This document shows positions 1-7,059 of a stretch of 64,000 nucleotides of DNA, one piece after another. The DNA is from Cerasicoccus sp. TK19100 (GTDB lineage: Bacteria; Verrucomicrobiota; Verrucomicrobiia; Opitutales; Cerasicoccaceae): contig NZ_JAPWDU010000002.1 in the NCBI RefSeq assembly GCF_027257155.1, forward strand, positions 434,001 to 498,000, written 5' to 3'. Made by a program: the position numbers and the translations under genes. The notes below the pieces were generated by a model. That model was not told the origin of the DNA. It did no database searches and saw nothing but the letters and a program-made list of their open reading frames with translations. The first letter of the stretch is position 1, and each line of letters starts with the position of its first letter.

Positions 1-15
1 AGCAACACACCATCC

Positions 16-717
16 ATGTTTAAGGTGAAGAAGGGCAAGACGCCCGTCGTCTTCACCATGGAGGACGTGGCCCAGATTCTCGAAACCAAGAAGCCGGAAA
101 CCCAGGAAGACAAGCCCAAGGTAGCCAAAAAGGCCGCCAAAAGCGTTCCCGAAGTTGACGATGCGCCGGTCGAAAACCGCGCCCACAATGCCGCCTCCCT
201 GGCAGACATTCTCGGCTTCAACCCGACCGAGCGTAAGGCCAGTGATGTGCCACCCGGCCGCCAGGTTCCCAAGAAGTGGCAGAAGCACTACAAGCTCCTC
301 TTGGAGCTGCGCCAGCACGTCACCGAAGAGCTGGAAATCCACACCGCTGACACCCTCAAGCGCTCCAACCGCGATGACTCCGGCGACCTTTCCGGCTACG
401 GTCAACACATGGCCGACGCTGGCACCGACACTTTCGACCGCGACTTCGCGCTGAGCCTCGTATCCAACGAACAGGAAGCGCTTTACGAAATCGAAGAAGC
501 CATTCAGCGCATTTTCGACGACGAATATGGCGTCTGCGAGCACACCGGTGAACCCATTGACAAGGAGCGCCTGCTGGCCGTGCCATTTACCCGTTTCTCC
601 TTGGAAGGCCAGCGCCAGATGGAGCGCACCCGCAAGCAAAAAAGTCATCGCGGCGGCGTCTTCAGCAACAACGACGACAACGACCTCTCACTCGGCGGCG
701 ACGACGACGACAATTAA
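16..717 (+). CDS. TraR/DksA-like regulator with degenerate zinc finger
   Basis: The C-terminal half (about residues 90-215) resembles the DksA/TraR family, which acts on RNA polymerase through its secondary channel. It has a helical coiled-coil-like stretch followed by the region where family members carry a four-cysteine zinc finger. Here only Cys174 (in VCEHTG) remains: the other finger positions hold Thr, Phe and Leu, so zinc binding is doubtful. The N-terminal 80 residues are Lys/Ala-rich and low complexity, and the C-terminus is an Asn/Asp-rich acidic tail. The reading frame is open to the window edge, so an earlier start cannot be excluded. The stop codon overlaps the lspA start by one base, which implies co-translation. 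The family call is firm; the exact function is not. Confidence 0.75.
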   Translation: MFKVKKGKTPVVFTMEDVAQILETKKPETQEDKPKVAKKAAKSVPEVDDAPVENRAHNAASLADILGFNPTERKASDVPPGRQVPKKWQKHYKLLLELRQHVTEELEIHTADTLKRSNRDDSGDLSGYGQHMADAGTDTFDRDFALSLVSNEQEALYEIEEAIQRIFDDEYGVCEHTGEPIDKERLLAVPFTRFSLEGQRQMERTRKQKSHRGGVFSNNDDNDLSLGGDDDDN

Positions 718-1286
718 TGCCTGACACCAACCAGGCTGCGCGCAGCACTGCAGGTAAAGACGCTGCCCCGGCCCGAGTCAGCTATGCCCGGTTGTGGATC
801 ATCGCCGTCACGGTGCTGATCCTCGACCAGGTCACCAAGCTGTGGATCGTCAATGCCGTGCCTGCCGGCGCTAATCCTTACCAAGGGGGGATGATCGAGG
901 TCATCCCCAACTTCTTCTACATCATCCACGTGTATAACGACGGCGCGGCGTGGAGCATTTTCTCGGGCTATTCGTTTATTTTAGGCCTACTGGGCTTCGT
1001 CGCACTGGGGGCAATTTACTTTTTCCGCAAACAGCTGGAGCTGCAACGGCCCTTCGTGCAGATCATCTTTGGTCTGCTAACTGGTGGCATCGTTGGCAAT
1101 ATGATCGATCGCTTTGCCTACGGCCACGTGGTCGATTTCCTCGACTTCCACTTCGGCGACTACCGCTACCCCGCCTTCAACGTGGCGGACTGCGGAATCA
1201 CCATTGGCGTGGGCCTCTATATCGTCCTGTCGGTGATTGAGGCGATCAAAGAACACCGGGCCAAGACCGCAGCTCAAAAGCAGTAA
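717..1286 (+). CDS. lspA: lipoprotein signal peptidase (signal peptidase II)
   Basis: Aspartyl protease of the inner membrane that removes the signal peptide of prolipoproteins after lipid modification. At 189 residues it has normal family length with four hydrophobic segments. Family blocks visible are LDQVTKLWI near residue 40, NDGAAWSIF near 78, GNMIDR with catalytic Asp131, and FNVADCGI with catalytic Asp158. Its ATG overlaps the stop of the DksA-like gene, so the two are probably one transcript. The 3' end overlaps the convergent UbiA-like gene by 13 bases. Lipoproteins that need this enzyme occur in the window, for example at 47594 and 56865. Confidence 0.95.
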   Translation: MPDTNQAARSTAGKDAAPARVSYARLWIIAVTVLILDQVTKLWIVNAVPAGANPYQGGMIEVIPNFFYIIHVYNDGAAWSIFSGYSFILGLLGFVALGAIYFFRKQLELQRPFVQIIFGLLTGGIVGNMIDRFAYGHVVDFLDFHFGDYRYPAFNVADCGITIGVGLYIVLSVIEAIKEHRAKTAAQKQ

Positions 1287-2125
1287 GCGATCAGCCCGAA
1301 AATCAGCAAACCGCCGTCCGCATAGCTCCGGCGTAGCTCGATATTGCGTGGCCATTCGGTTAAATCCAGCGCCAGCAAGTAGAAACCGTATAGCCCCAGC
1401 AGCAGTGGAATTCCCGTCAACCGCTTAGGCGCAGCAAGAGCCAACAACAGGCCGGCGACTCCCGTCGTCAGCGCCCAATACTTCAGTTGCGAGGCCCGGT
1501 CACCAAGCGCCAATGGCAGGGATTTACGGCCTAGGACGCGGTCGACATCCATTTCCCAGCGGGCCAACAAAATGCAATTAACGAAGCACGCCAGCCCAAA
1601 CAAGGCCAAGAGCAACGCCAGCCAGAGTAGCGACTGCGTTGATAGTGATTCGCCCCAGAAAAAGGCTCCCACCCCAACCAAGAAAATTGCCGCCACCTGC
1701 AGCTCTTTCGTCCGCCGGATCGCAACGCGTCGCTGAATGCCGACTGTGTAAATCAGGCTAAAAACCAGCACCACCAGCCCAGCCTGAAACTGCGCTGACG
1801 TCAGCCCGGTTATCGCCAGGCATACATCCACAACCAGCACCACCGCCCAGAGCACAAGGAACGGCACTCGATATTGCGCGAGCAGGCGGTGACGCTGCGT
1901 AGGCAGTGCGCTGGGGGCCTTCCCCCGGGCATCCAACCAACGATCTCCAACATAAACCAGCCAGACGGATAACCCCAAAACCCAGAGCGATGAACCACTG
2001 ACCGGCAGGCCCAAGGCATGCCCCAGCACCCAATGCCAAACCACTGCGACACCTGCCGCATCCAGCGCCAGCGAGTTAACCGCCAAGCACAGCGGATTAC
2101 AGGGTCGTTTATCCAGTGATTTCAT
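1274..2125 (-). CDS. UbiA-like prenyltransferase family membrane protein
   Basis: A 283-residue polytopic membrane protein with about eight to nine hydrophobic segments. A polar loop near residues 59-65 reads YVGDRWLDA and a second, near residue 192, reads MDVDRVLGRKSLP. These sit where UbiA-family enzymes carry their two Asp-rich prenyl-diphosphate/Mg-binding motifs, but the first motif is not a perfect NxxxDxxxD. UbiA enzymes join prenyl chains to aromatic rings, sugars or carotenoids, and the acceptor here cannot be predicted. CruF and CrtI homologues lie elsewhere in the window, so a carotenoid or quinone role is possible but is only inference. The gene converges on lspA. Confidence 0.55.
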   Translation of the reverse strand: MKSLDKRPCNPLCLAVNSLALDAAGVAVVWHWVLGHALGLPVSGSSLWVLGLSVWLVYVGDRWLDARGKAPSALPTQRHRLLAQYRVPFLVLWAVVLVVDVCLAITGLTSAQFQAGLVVLVFSLIYTVGIQRRVAIRRTKELQVAAIFLVGVGAFFWGESLSTQSLLWLALLLALFGLACFVNCILLARWEMDVDRVLGRKSLPLALGDRASQLKYWALTTGVAGLLLALAAPKRLTGIPLLLGLYGFYLLALDLTEWPRNIELRRSYADGGLLIFGLIAYCF

Positions 2126-2268
2126 TAGTAAGCATCAATGGCCCAGTTCATTGTATTTGACAAATAAGTAACGCCACCCCTTGATATAAGACCTTTCTCG
2201 CCTTAAGTTGTTACCCTCACCCCACCGCTAACTAACAACACTCCATAACACTAACTCGATATATAAAT

Positions 2269-2604
2269 ATGAAGGTAATAGCTTGGTTGAAACCATACTG
2301 CGGCTGGAGCAATGGCGTTCGCGCTATCTTCAAAAAGTACAACATCGAATTCGAAGACCGGGACATCATCAACAACCCCGACATCTACGCGGAAATGGTT
2401 GAAAAGTCCGGGCAAAGCCTCTCCCCCTGCGTCGAGATTAATGGCATCATGCTGGCCGACGTAAGCGGCGAAGAAGTCGAAAATTACATGCTTAGCAATC
2501 AGCTCGTTGAGCCCAACAGTTCCGAGTCCGACGTCCCCACCAATGCGCCCTGCACCGACGAAGAGCATGAGCGCATGGCCTCGAAGACGATGCGTTTTTT
2601 CTAA
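2269..2604 (+). CDS. glutaredoxin-like protein, single-cysteine active site
   Basis: A thioredoxin-fold protein of 111 residues. The active-site block is PYCGWS with Cys11 and Ser14, a monothiol arrangement. The cis-Pro position reads LSPCVEINGIMLADVSGEE where glutaredoxins usually have TVPxVFI and GG-D motifs. The last 25 residues form an unusual tail with a further Cys (NAPCTDEE). Likely roles are glutathione-dependent thiol exchange or iron-sulfur handling, and neither can be decided from sequence. It is monocistronic, followed by an imperfect hairpin at 2642-2671. Confidence 0.75.
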   Translation: MKVIAWLKPYCGWSNGVRAIFKKYNIEFEDRDIINNPDIYAEMVEKSGQSLSPCVEINGIMLADVSGEEVENYMLSNQLVEPNSSESDVPTNAPCTDEEHERMASKTMRFF

Positions 2605-2641
2605 ACCGAGTTAGCACCCAAGCATATATTTCCCTCCTTGC

Positions 2642-2671
2642 AGAGCGTCATCCATCCGGATGGCGCTTTCT
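2642..2671 (+). terminator. probable intrinsic terminator after the glutaredoxin gene
   Basis: Inverted repeat AGCG-CATCC / GGATG-CGCT with one internal mismatch and a four-base loop, followed by TTTCT. It lies 38 bases after the glutaredoxin stop, between two convergent genes. The U-tract is short, so efficiency is uncertain. Confidence 0.45.
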
Positions 2672-2717
2672 CGTATCGGTAGCCAAGCAATAGGCGCTCT
2701 GGGCACCCGGACCACAC

Positions 2718-3050
2718 TCAATCCAACAGGGTAAATTCTCGCTGGAGCCGGAGTAGTTCGATCACATTACGCACATGCCCCGAGACGCCGCGCAGCGACA
2801 CCGCGCCACGCCCGAAACGTTTCTGCACGCCAATCAGTGCCCCGACCCCGCTACTGTCGATAAACTGAACGTTCGATAAATCCAGGGTAATGCGGTTGTG
2901 ACCCGGAGACCAAAGTGACTCGATGTACTCACGGAATTCCTCGCATACGCTAGCGTCAAAACGCCCGACCAGGACTTTGACCTCCAGCTCAGTTTGTTCT
3001 TCAGTGAGATGATCGAACAGTTTCATGGCTTGAGGTATGACATTAACCAT
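2718..3050 (-). CDS. STAS-domain anti-anti-sigma factor (SpoIIAA/RsbV-like)
   Basis: A 110-residue single STAS domain. The phosphorylation loop FIDSSGVGAL is intact (Asp65-Ser66-Ser67-Gly68), as in SpoIIAA/RsbV antagonists, which bind an anti-sigma kinase only when unphosphorylated. It is divergent from the gene at 3115, which carries both an RsbW-like kinase domain and an RsbU/SpoIIE-like phosphatase domain. The intergenic space is 64 bases, so the two probably share a control region. The natural reading is a partner-switching pair. No sigma factor gene is adjacent, so the final output is unknown. Confidence 0.85.
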   Translation of the reverse strand: MVNVIPQAMKLFDHLTEEQTELEVKVLVGRFDASVCEEFREYIESLWSPGHNRITLDLSNVQFIDSSGVGALIGVQKRFGRGAVSLRGVSGHVRNVIELLRLQREFTLLD

Positions 3051-3114
3051 ACTACGACTACCATAAAGAAAAATACGCTTTCAACAAGCCACTGATTATC
3101 TTTAACTTATTTTG

Positions 3115-4797
3115 ATGAACGGACCAGTCTCCGGCCACCGCTATGTCGTCCCTGCCAAGTTGAGTGAGATCAACGCCTTGCGGGAGCGTTTTAGCATGTT
3201 TCTAGCCGACATGGGGCTGCCCCCCGAGTCCGTGACCGACTGGTTACTCGCGCTGACAGAGATTTTCGCCAATGCCGTGATCCATGGCTGTAAAAGCGAC
3301 GCCAGCAAGGAGATCACGCTGCAGTGGGATATCTGCGATAACGAGATCAGCCTGATCGTCATTGATCCTGGCAAAGGCCCGCCTGAGGAATTAATCCAAA
3401 ACCCCAGCCTGCCCCACGAAGCCTCCACCCATGGTCGCGGCCTCTTTCTGGTGGCAAACCTTGTCGACCAAACCTTCCACTGGCGCAATAGTGCCGGCTA
3501 TCTCTGCCGCGCCATCCGCCAACATAAGGACATCAACGAGGCCCACGCCTCGGAAACCATGGTCGAGAAAGCCATGACCGAGCTCTCCACCTGCTACGAG
3601 AGCCTGGCCGCCTTTTACCGCCTCGGCGAAGCACTGGTACAAAGTGAGACCGTGGTGGATTTCCTCGAACAAGCACTGATCGACCTCCAGGGAGTCGCCC
3701 CGCATGACGAGTGCCACATTTACCTGGGGGAGCAGATCGAGCCAACGCTGATGGCGGAACTTGCGCTAGCCGATGTTGCCGCGACCCCACCGATTGACTC
3801 TGCAAGGCTCAACCAAGTCCTCTTTAGCGGAGAGGAATTTAGCTGGTCGCGCCCCGAAGACATCATGGGCGACCCCATTTTGTCCAACTCCGACAGTGGC
3901 ATCATTTGTCCGATCAGTGCCGCTGGTCAAGTGTTTGGAGCCCTGGTTCTGGCTAATCACTTGGTAAAAATGGATCTGCGCGCCCAGGTGCGCAACACCG
4001 TCCGGACCTTTGCCGACCTGATCGGCATTGCCACGATGAACGCCAGCAATGCCCAGGTCCGCGACCGAGAGAACCAGGCCCTACGCGAGCTCGATATCGC
4101 CTCCGAAATGCAGGACAAGCTCCTGCCCCTGCCCCGCCTGAACTCCGGTGACGGTTGGGAGGCATTCATCCGCCGGCGTACGGCGCGCGAGGTATCCGGA
4201 GACCACGTGGAAATCTGCGAAACACGCGGGGGTGACATTATTTTCTGCATGATCGACGTCATGGGCAAAGGCGTGCCGGCGGCCTTCCTCGCGGCGATGT
4301 TCCGCACCGCCCTGCACATCAGCGTGACGTTTCAGTACTCCCTCGTCGGGCTGATGATGGCACTCAACCGCACCCTGTGTCGCGAACTGGAGGAAATGAC
4401 CATGTTCGCCACCTGCGCCATCGCCCGCGTGCCAAAAAACCTCCGCAAGATCGAGATCGTCAATGCCGGCCATTGCCCCGTCTTCGGCTGCGTGGGCGAA
4501 GGCAAAACCTTTTCCGTGGAGCCCTCCGGCCCGCCCCTTGGCCTTTACACGGATGCAGAATACGCCGCTGAGCGTATCAGCCTCGACGGCCCCGCCCGCG
4601 TCTGGATGGTCACCGACGGCCTCTTCGAGTGGTCGCGAGATGGCGAGATCTGGGGGTGGGAAAATTTTGTGGACTTCATCATGGCCCGCAAGGACCAGAA
4701 TACCGAACAAATCTGGCTCGATCTGCGCGCGGTAATCGACAACGCGCACGAACCTGCCAATGACGACCAAACCTTTCTCTGCTGGCAAAAACTATGA
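3115..4797 (+). CDS. HATPase-GAF-PP2C (RsbW/RsbU-like) signalling protein
   Basis: Three domains are visible in 560 residues. Residues 5-140 form a GHKL ATPase of the RsbW/SpoIIAB type, with ALTEIFANAVIHG as N-box, DPGKG as G1 box and THGRGLFL as G2 box. Residues 165-310 look like a GAF sensor. Residues 330-558 form a PP2C-like SpoIIE/RsbU phosphatase with EVSGDH and DVMGKGVPAAFLAA metal-binding blocks. Kinase and phosphatase for a STAS substrate are thus fused in one chain. A TTG at 3112 directly precedes the ATG at 3115; I prefer the ATG. The stop overlaps the next start (ATGA), so it is translationally coupled to the receiver gene. Confidence 0.9.
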   Translation: MNGPVSGHRYVVPAKLSEINALRERFSMFLADMGLPPESVTDWLLALTEIFANAVIHGCKSDASKEITLQWDICDNEISLIVIDPGKGPPEELIQNPSLPHEASTHGRGLFLVANLVDQTFHWRNSAGYLCRAIRQHKDINEAHASETMVEKAMTELSTCYESLAAFYRLGEALVQSETVVDFLEQALIDLQGVAPHDECHIYLGEQIEPTLMAELALADVAATPPIDSARLNQVLFSGEEFSWSRPEDIMGDPILSNSDSGIICPISAAGQVFGALVLANHLVKMDLRAQVRNTVRTFADLIGIATMNASNAQVRDRENQALRELDIASEMQDKLLPLPRLNSGDGWEAFIRRRTAREVSGDHVEICETRGGDIIFCMIDVMGKGVPAAFLAAMFRTALHISVTFQYSLVGLMMALNRTLCRELEEMTMFATCAIARVPKNLRKIEIVNAGHCPVFGCVGEGKTFSVEPSGPPLGLYTDAEYAAERISLDGPARVWMVTDGLFEWSRDGEIWGWENFVDFIMARKDQNTEQIWLDLRAVIDNAHEPANDDQTFLCWQKL

Positions 4798-5165
4798 GCA
4801 CCATCCTTATCGCCGACGACGACCCGTTAATGATTCGCTTGCTGGAATTTAACCTCAAGCGCCTGAGCTGCCGCCTGCTCGTGTGCCGCGAAGGCCTCGG
4901 TGCTGAGCAGCTACTCAAAGTCGAAAAACCCGACCTGGCCATCATCGACGTGATGCTACCCGGCAAGTCCGGCCTGGAGCTCATTGAGTTCGTTCGATCC
5001 GAGCCCGAGATCGCCAGCATGCCGCTGATCGTCGTCACCGGCCACGGCGAGCATCAAGTCCACGAGCAGCTGCTCGAAGCCGGTGCCAACCACGTGTTCA
5101 CCAAGCCTTTTGCTCCCAGCCTCCTGCAATCCACCGTGCAGGAGTTGCTCAATCAACATGCCTGA
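4794..5165 (+). CDS. single-domain response regulator (CheY-like)
   Basis: A 123-residue stand-alone receiver domain. The acidic pocket is ADDDP near residue 9, the phospho-acceptor Asp lies in AIIDVMLPG near residue 53, the conserved Thr is in VVTGH and the Lys in FTKPF. It has no output domain, so it should act by protein contact or as a phosphate relay. It overlaps the upstream HATPase-PP2C gene by four bases and the downstream HPt gene by eight, so the three are made as a unit. The likely function is to couple phosphorelay input to the partner-switching module. Confidence 0.9.
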   Translation: MSTILIADDDPLMIRLLEFNLKRLSCRLLVCREGLGAEQLLKVEKPDLAIIDVMLPGKSGLELIEFVRSEPEIASMPLIVVTGHGEHQVHEQLLEAGANHVFTKPFAPSLLQSTVQELLNQHA

Positions 5166-5541
5166 TCCCTCCGAAGACGAAGACCCAGCTGGAATTGCGG
5201 TGCTCGACGAAACCTACTTGCAGCGGTGGGAGGATTCGCTGGGCGAGGAAATAATGCCGTCTTTCATCGCCGAATTGCTGAACGAATTTAACAGCAGCTA
5301 CGCCGATAAACTCGCCGAAGCGCGCCAGCATGCCCAGCCCGGGAGCGAGGAAGAGCTCGCATGCGTGGTCCACTTTCTCAAGGGCAGTCTGGGCAACCTC
5401 GGCCTCGCGCGTGCCTCATACTATGCCCGACAAGCCGAATTCGAACTGCGCAACGACACCTTCACTCGCTTCACTGTGTTTGCCGACACCCTGGACGCCC
5501 ACGTGCAAGAGGGCTTGCGGGAGCTGAAAGAACGCTACTAA
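5158..5541 (+). CDS. HPt (histidine phosphotransfer) domain protein
   Basis: A 127-residue protein. The block VVHFLKGSLGNLGLARAS contains the HPt phosphoryl-accepting His followed by the Lys-Gly typical of Hpt domains. The start was placed at the ATG at 5158, because the longer frame upstream lies entirely inside the receiver gene. It carries phosphate between receivers and hybrid kinases; the nearby partner is the receiver at 4794. The N-terminus is short and acidic. The last four bases overlap the stop of the convergent Fic gene. Confidence 0.85.
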   Translation: MPDPSEDEDPAGIAVLDETYLQRWEDSLGEEIMPSFIAELLNEFNSSYADKLAEARQHAQPGSEEELACVVHFLKGSLGNLGLARASYYARQAEFELRNDTFTRFTVFADTLDAHVQEGLRELKERY

Positions 5542-6200
5542 GCTTGCTCCCCCAGCAGCTTTTCCGTCTCCAGAGTCAGCTGTCTGAGCAGAAAACGGTA
5601 AAACAGCCACACCGTTCGATACTGCGAATAGTTAGCCAAGGTCAGCGTGTATTCCTTGCGCGTAGCCTCACTGGGCAGAAAAGGCGGATAATGACATTGC
5701 ACCAAATACACGCCCATCAATAGGCGAATGGTCCGCCCGTTGGCCTCGAAGTAGGGATGAATGTCGAGGAACTCGGCAAACGCCAACGCGCATTGCAGCG
5801 GAGGAAACGCCCAACGCTCTTGCAGCAAATCAAACCATGCGGACATGCGCGCCTCAATCGTTTCCGAGGGTGCGTAATCATAACGACTCTGCGCGGTGTG
5901 CTGAACCCAGGCCGGGCCGTCCCGGTATGCCAAAAAGCGCGTCTGCTGATTTGCATGCGGGATAGTCAGGCGCATTTCCTGTAGTTTGCCCGGCGTCAGC
6001 GGTAACAGTAGTGCCGCAAGCTGTTGGCCTACGCCCGACTCGCTGGCTGCCGCCTCCTTAGGTGCATCGCGTAGCATCACCGCCTGGCGCGCTGCTTCCA
6101 GCCGCGCCTCCCATTCCCGTAAATCAGGATCAGTCAGCACGCGCTCCAGATCCCGGCAATCGATGTTACCGGCGGCGTCTGGCAGTTTGTCGATAGGCAT
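5538..6200 (-). CDS. Fic-domain protein
   Basis: A 220-residue protein with the Fic signature HPYFEANGR near residue 148, matching the HxFx(D/E)(G/A)NGR AMPylase motif, so catalysis is plausible. Preceding helices (DLLQERWAFPPLQ and similar) fit the Fic core. I see no clear (S/T)xxxE(G/N) inhibitory helix. The first 12 codons overlap the 3' end of the PEP-CTERM gene by 35 bases on the same strand. The proposed ATG lies inside the tandem duplication, so the true N-terminus may have been altered when that duplication formed. Substrate and any antitoxin are unknown. Confidence 0.75.
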   Translation of the reverse strand: MPIDKLPDAAGNIDCRDLERVLTDPDLREWEARLEAARQAVMLRDAPKEAAASESGVGQQLAALLLPLTPGKLQEMRLTIPHANQQTRFLAYRDGPAWVQHTAQSRYDYAPSETIEARMSAWFDLLQERWAFPPLQCALAFAEFLDIHPYFEANGRTIRLLMGVYLVQCHYPPFLPSEATRKEYTLTLANYSQYRTVWLFYRFLLRQLTLETEKLLGEQA

Positions 6201-7059
6201 AGCCCAATGCCATCAGCGCAATGACCGATGTAAAGTAAGAAGGCTCAGGAATCGGAGTTACCGAAACGTTGTCCCAGGCGGGAGAGACGGTCGCCGCGCC
6301 TTCGGATATCGACCAACCAACAACGTCGTCTTCCGAGCCAACATTCTGCGCCACACCGATATCAAAAAACGTTAAAGCGGTTTCCGACGAGCTAGCCGTG
6401 AACTGCACTTGATAAGTCGCGACGCCGTCCACGCCTACCTGAATAAACATTGGCGCATAGCCATCGATCAGTAGCCCGGATATACCATCCACCGTCGAAG
6501 TAGCTGAAGTAGGATAGTATGGCGTCTGGCCAAATAAATCAAATTGCAGCACATAACTCTGCCCAATCTCAGTAGCGATCGTCTGAGCCCAGCCTAAATT
6601 ATACTCGAAGGAAAAGGTGACGTCATTCGTCAGTAATCCATTACTATCAAAGTCAGGCTGCTCACTGGAACTGTAGATCCACTTAAAAATATATTCAGTT
6701 GCCTTTAGGTAGTTAACTCGCGTGCCTGCCAACATCTTGTAATCTTCGCCAACATTGTCACTACCGACAAATGTCCAATCCTTGAAATTATAATAAGTCG
6801 CCGCATCAAAATCATACTCGCTGAAATCTCCATTCAGGATCAAATTCTCCGCCGGATTCAGCGCATAACCGGAAACCACGCTCGGCTTGTTTGATGCCGG
6901 ATCGTTGCGGATTTGGATCGAAGCTGCCGCCGATGGTGCCGCCAAAGCTGCCGCAACCAGCACCGCGCCACCCACTACTGCCGGGCGCTTCACGGGCTCT
7001 TGCTCCTTAAGTAAGTCAGGGCTCAATAACTTCTGGGCGAATGACGAAACGATTTCCAT
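6166..7059 (-). CDS. PEP-CTERM surface protein, copy A of tandem pair
   Basis: A 297-residue exported protein. The N-terminus has a charged region, then an Ala/Val-rich hydrophobic stretch ending AAPSAAAS. The C-terminus has the PEP-CTERM sorting tripartite signal: IPEPS, a hydrophobic helix and RQTARRRR. Such proteins are processed by an exosortase, which is not in this window. The body is a predicted beta-rich surface module. About 90 percent of the chain is nearly identical to the gene at 7149, but residues about 80-137 differ strongly between the two. The arginine tail looks like the normal family ending, so this copy probably retains the ancestral 3' end. Confidence 0.85.
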   Translation of the reverse strand: MEIVSSFAQKLLSPDLLKEQEPVKRPAVVGGAVLVAAALAAPSAAASIQIRNDPASNKPSVVSGYALNPAENLILNGDFSEYDFDAATYYNFKDWTFVGSDNVGEDYKMLAGTRVNYLKATEYIFKWIYSSSEQPDFDSNGLLTNDVTFSFEYNLGWAQTIATEIGQSYVLQFDLFGQTPYYPTSATSTVDGISGLLIDGYAPMFIQVGVDGVATYQVQFTASSSETALTFFDIGVAQNVGSEDDVVGWSISEGAATVSPAWDNVSVTPIPEPSYFTSVIALMALGYAYRQTARRRR

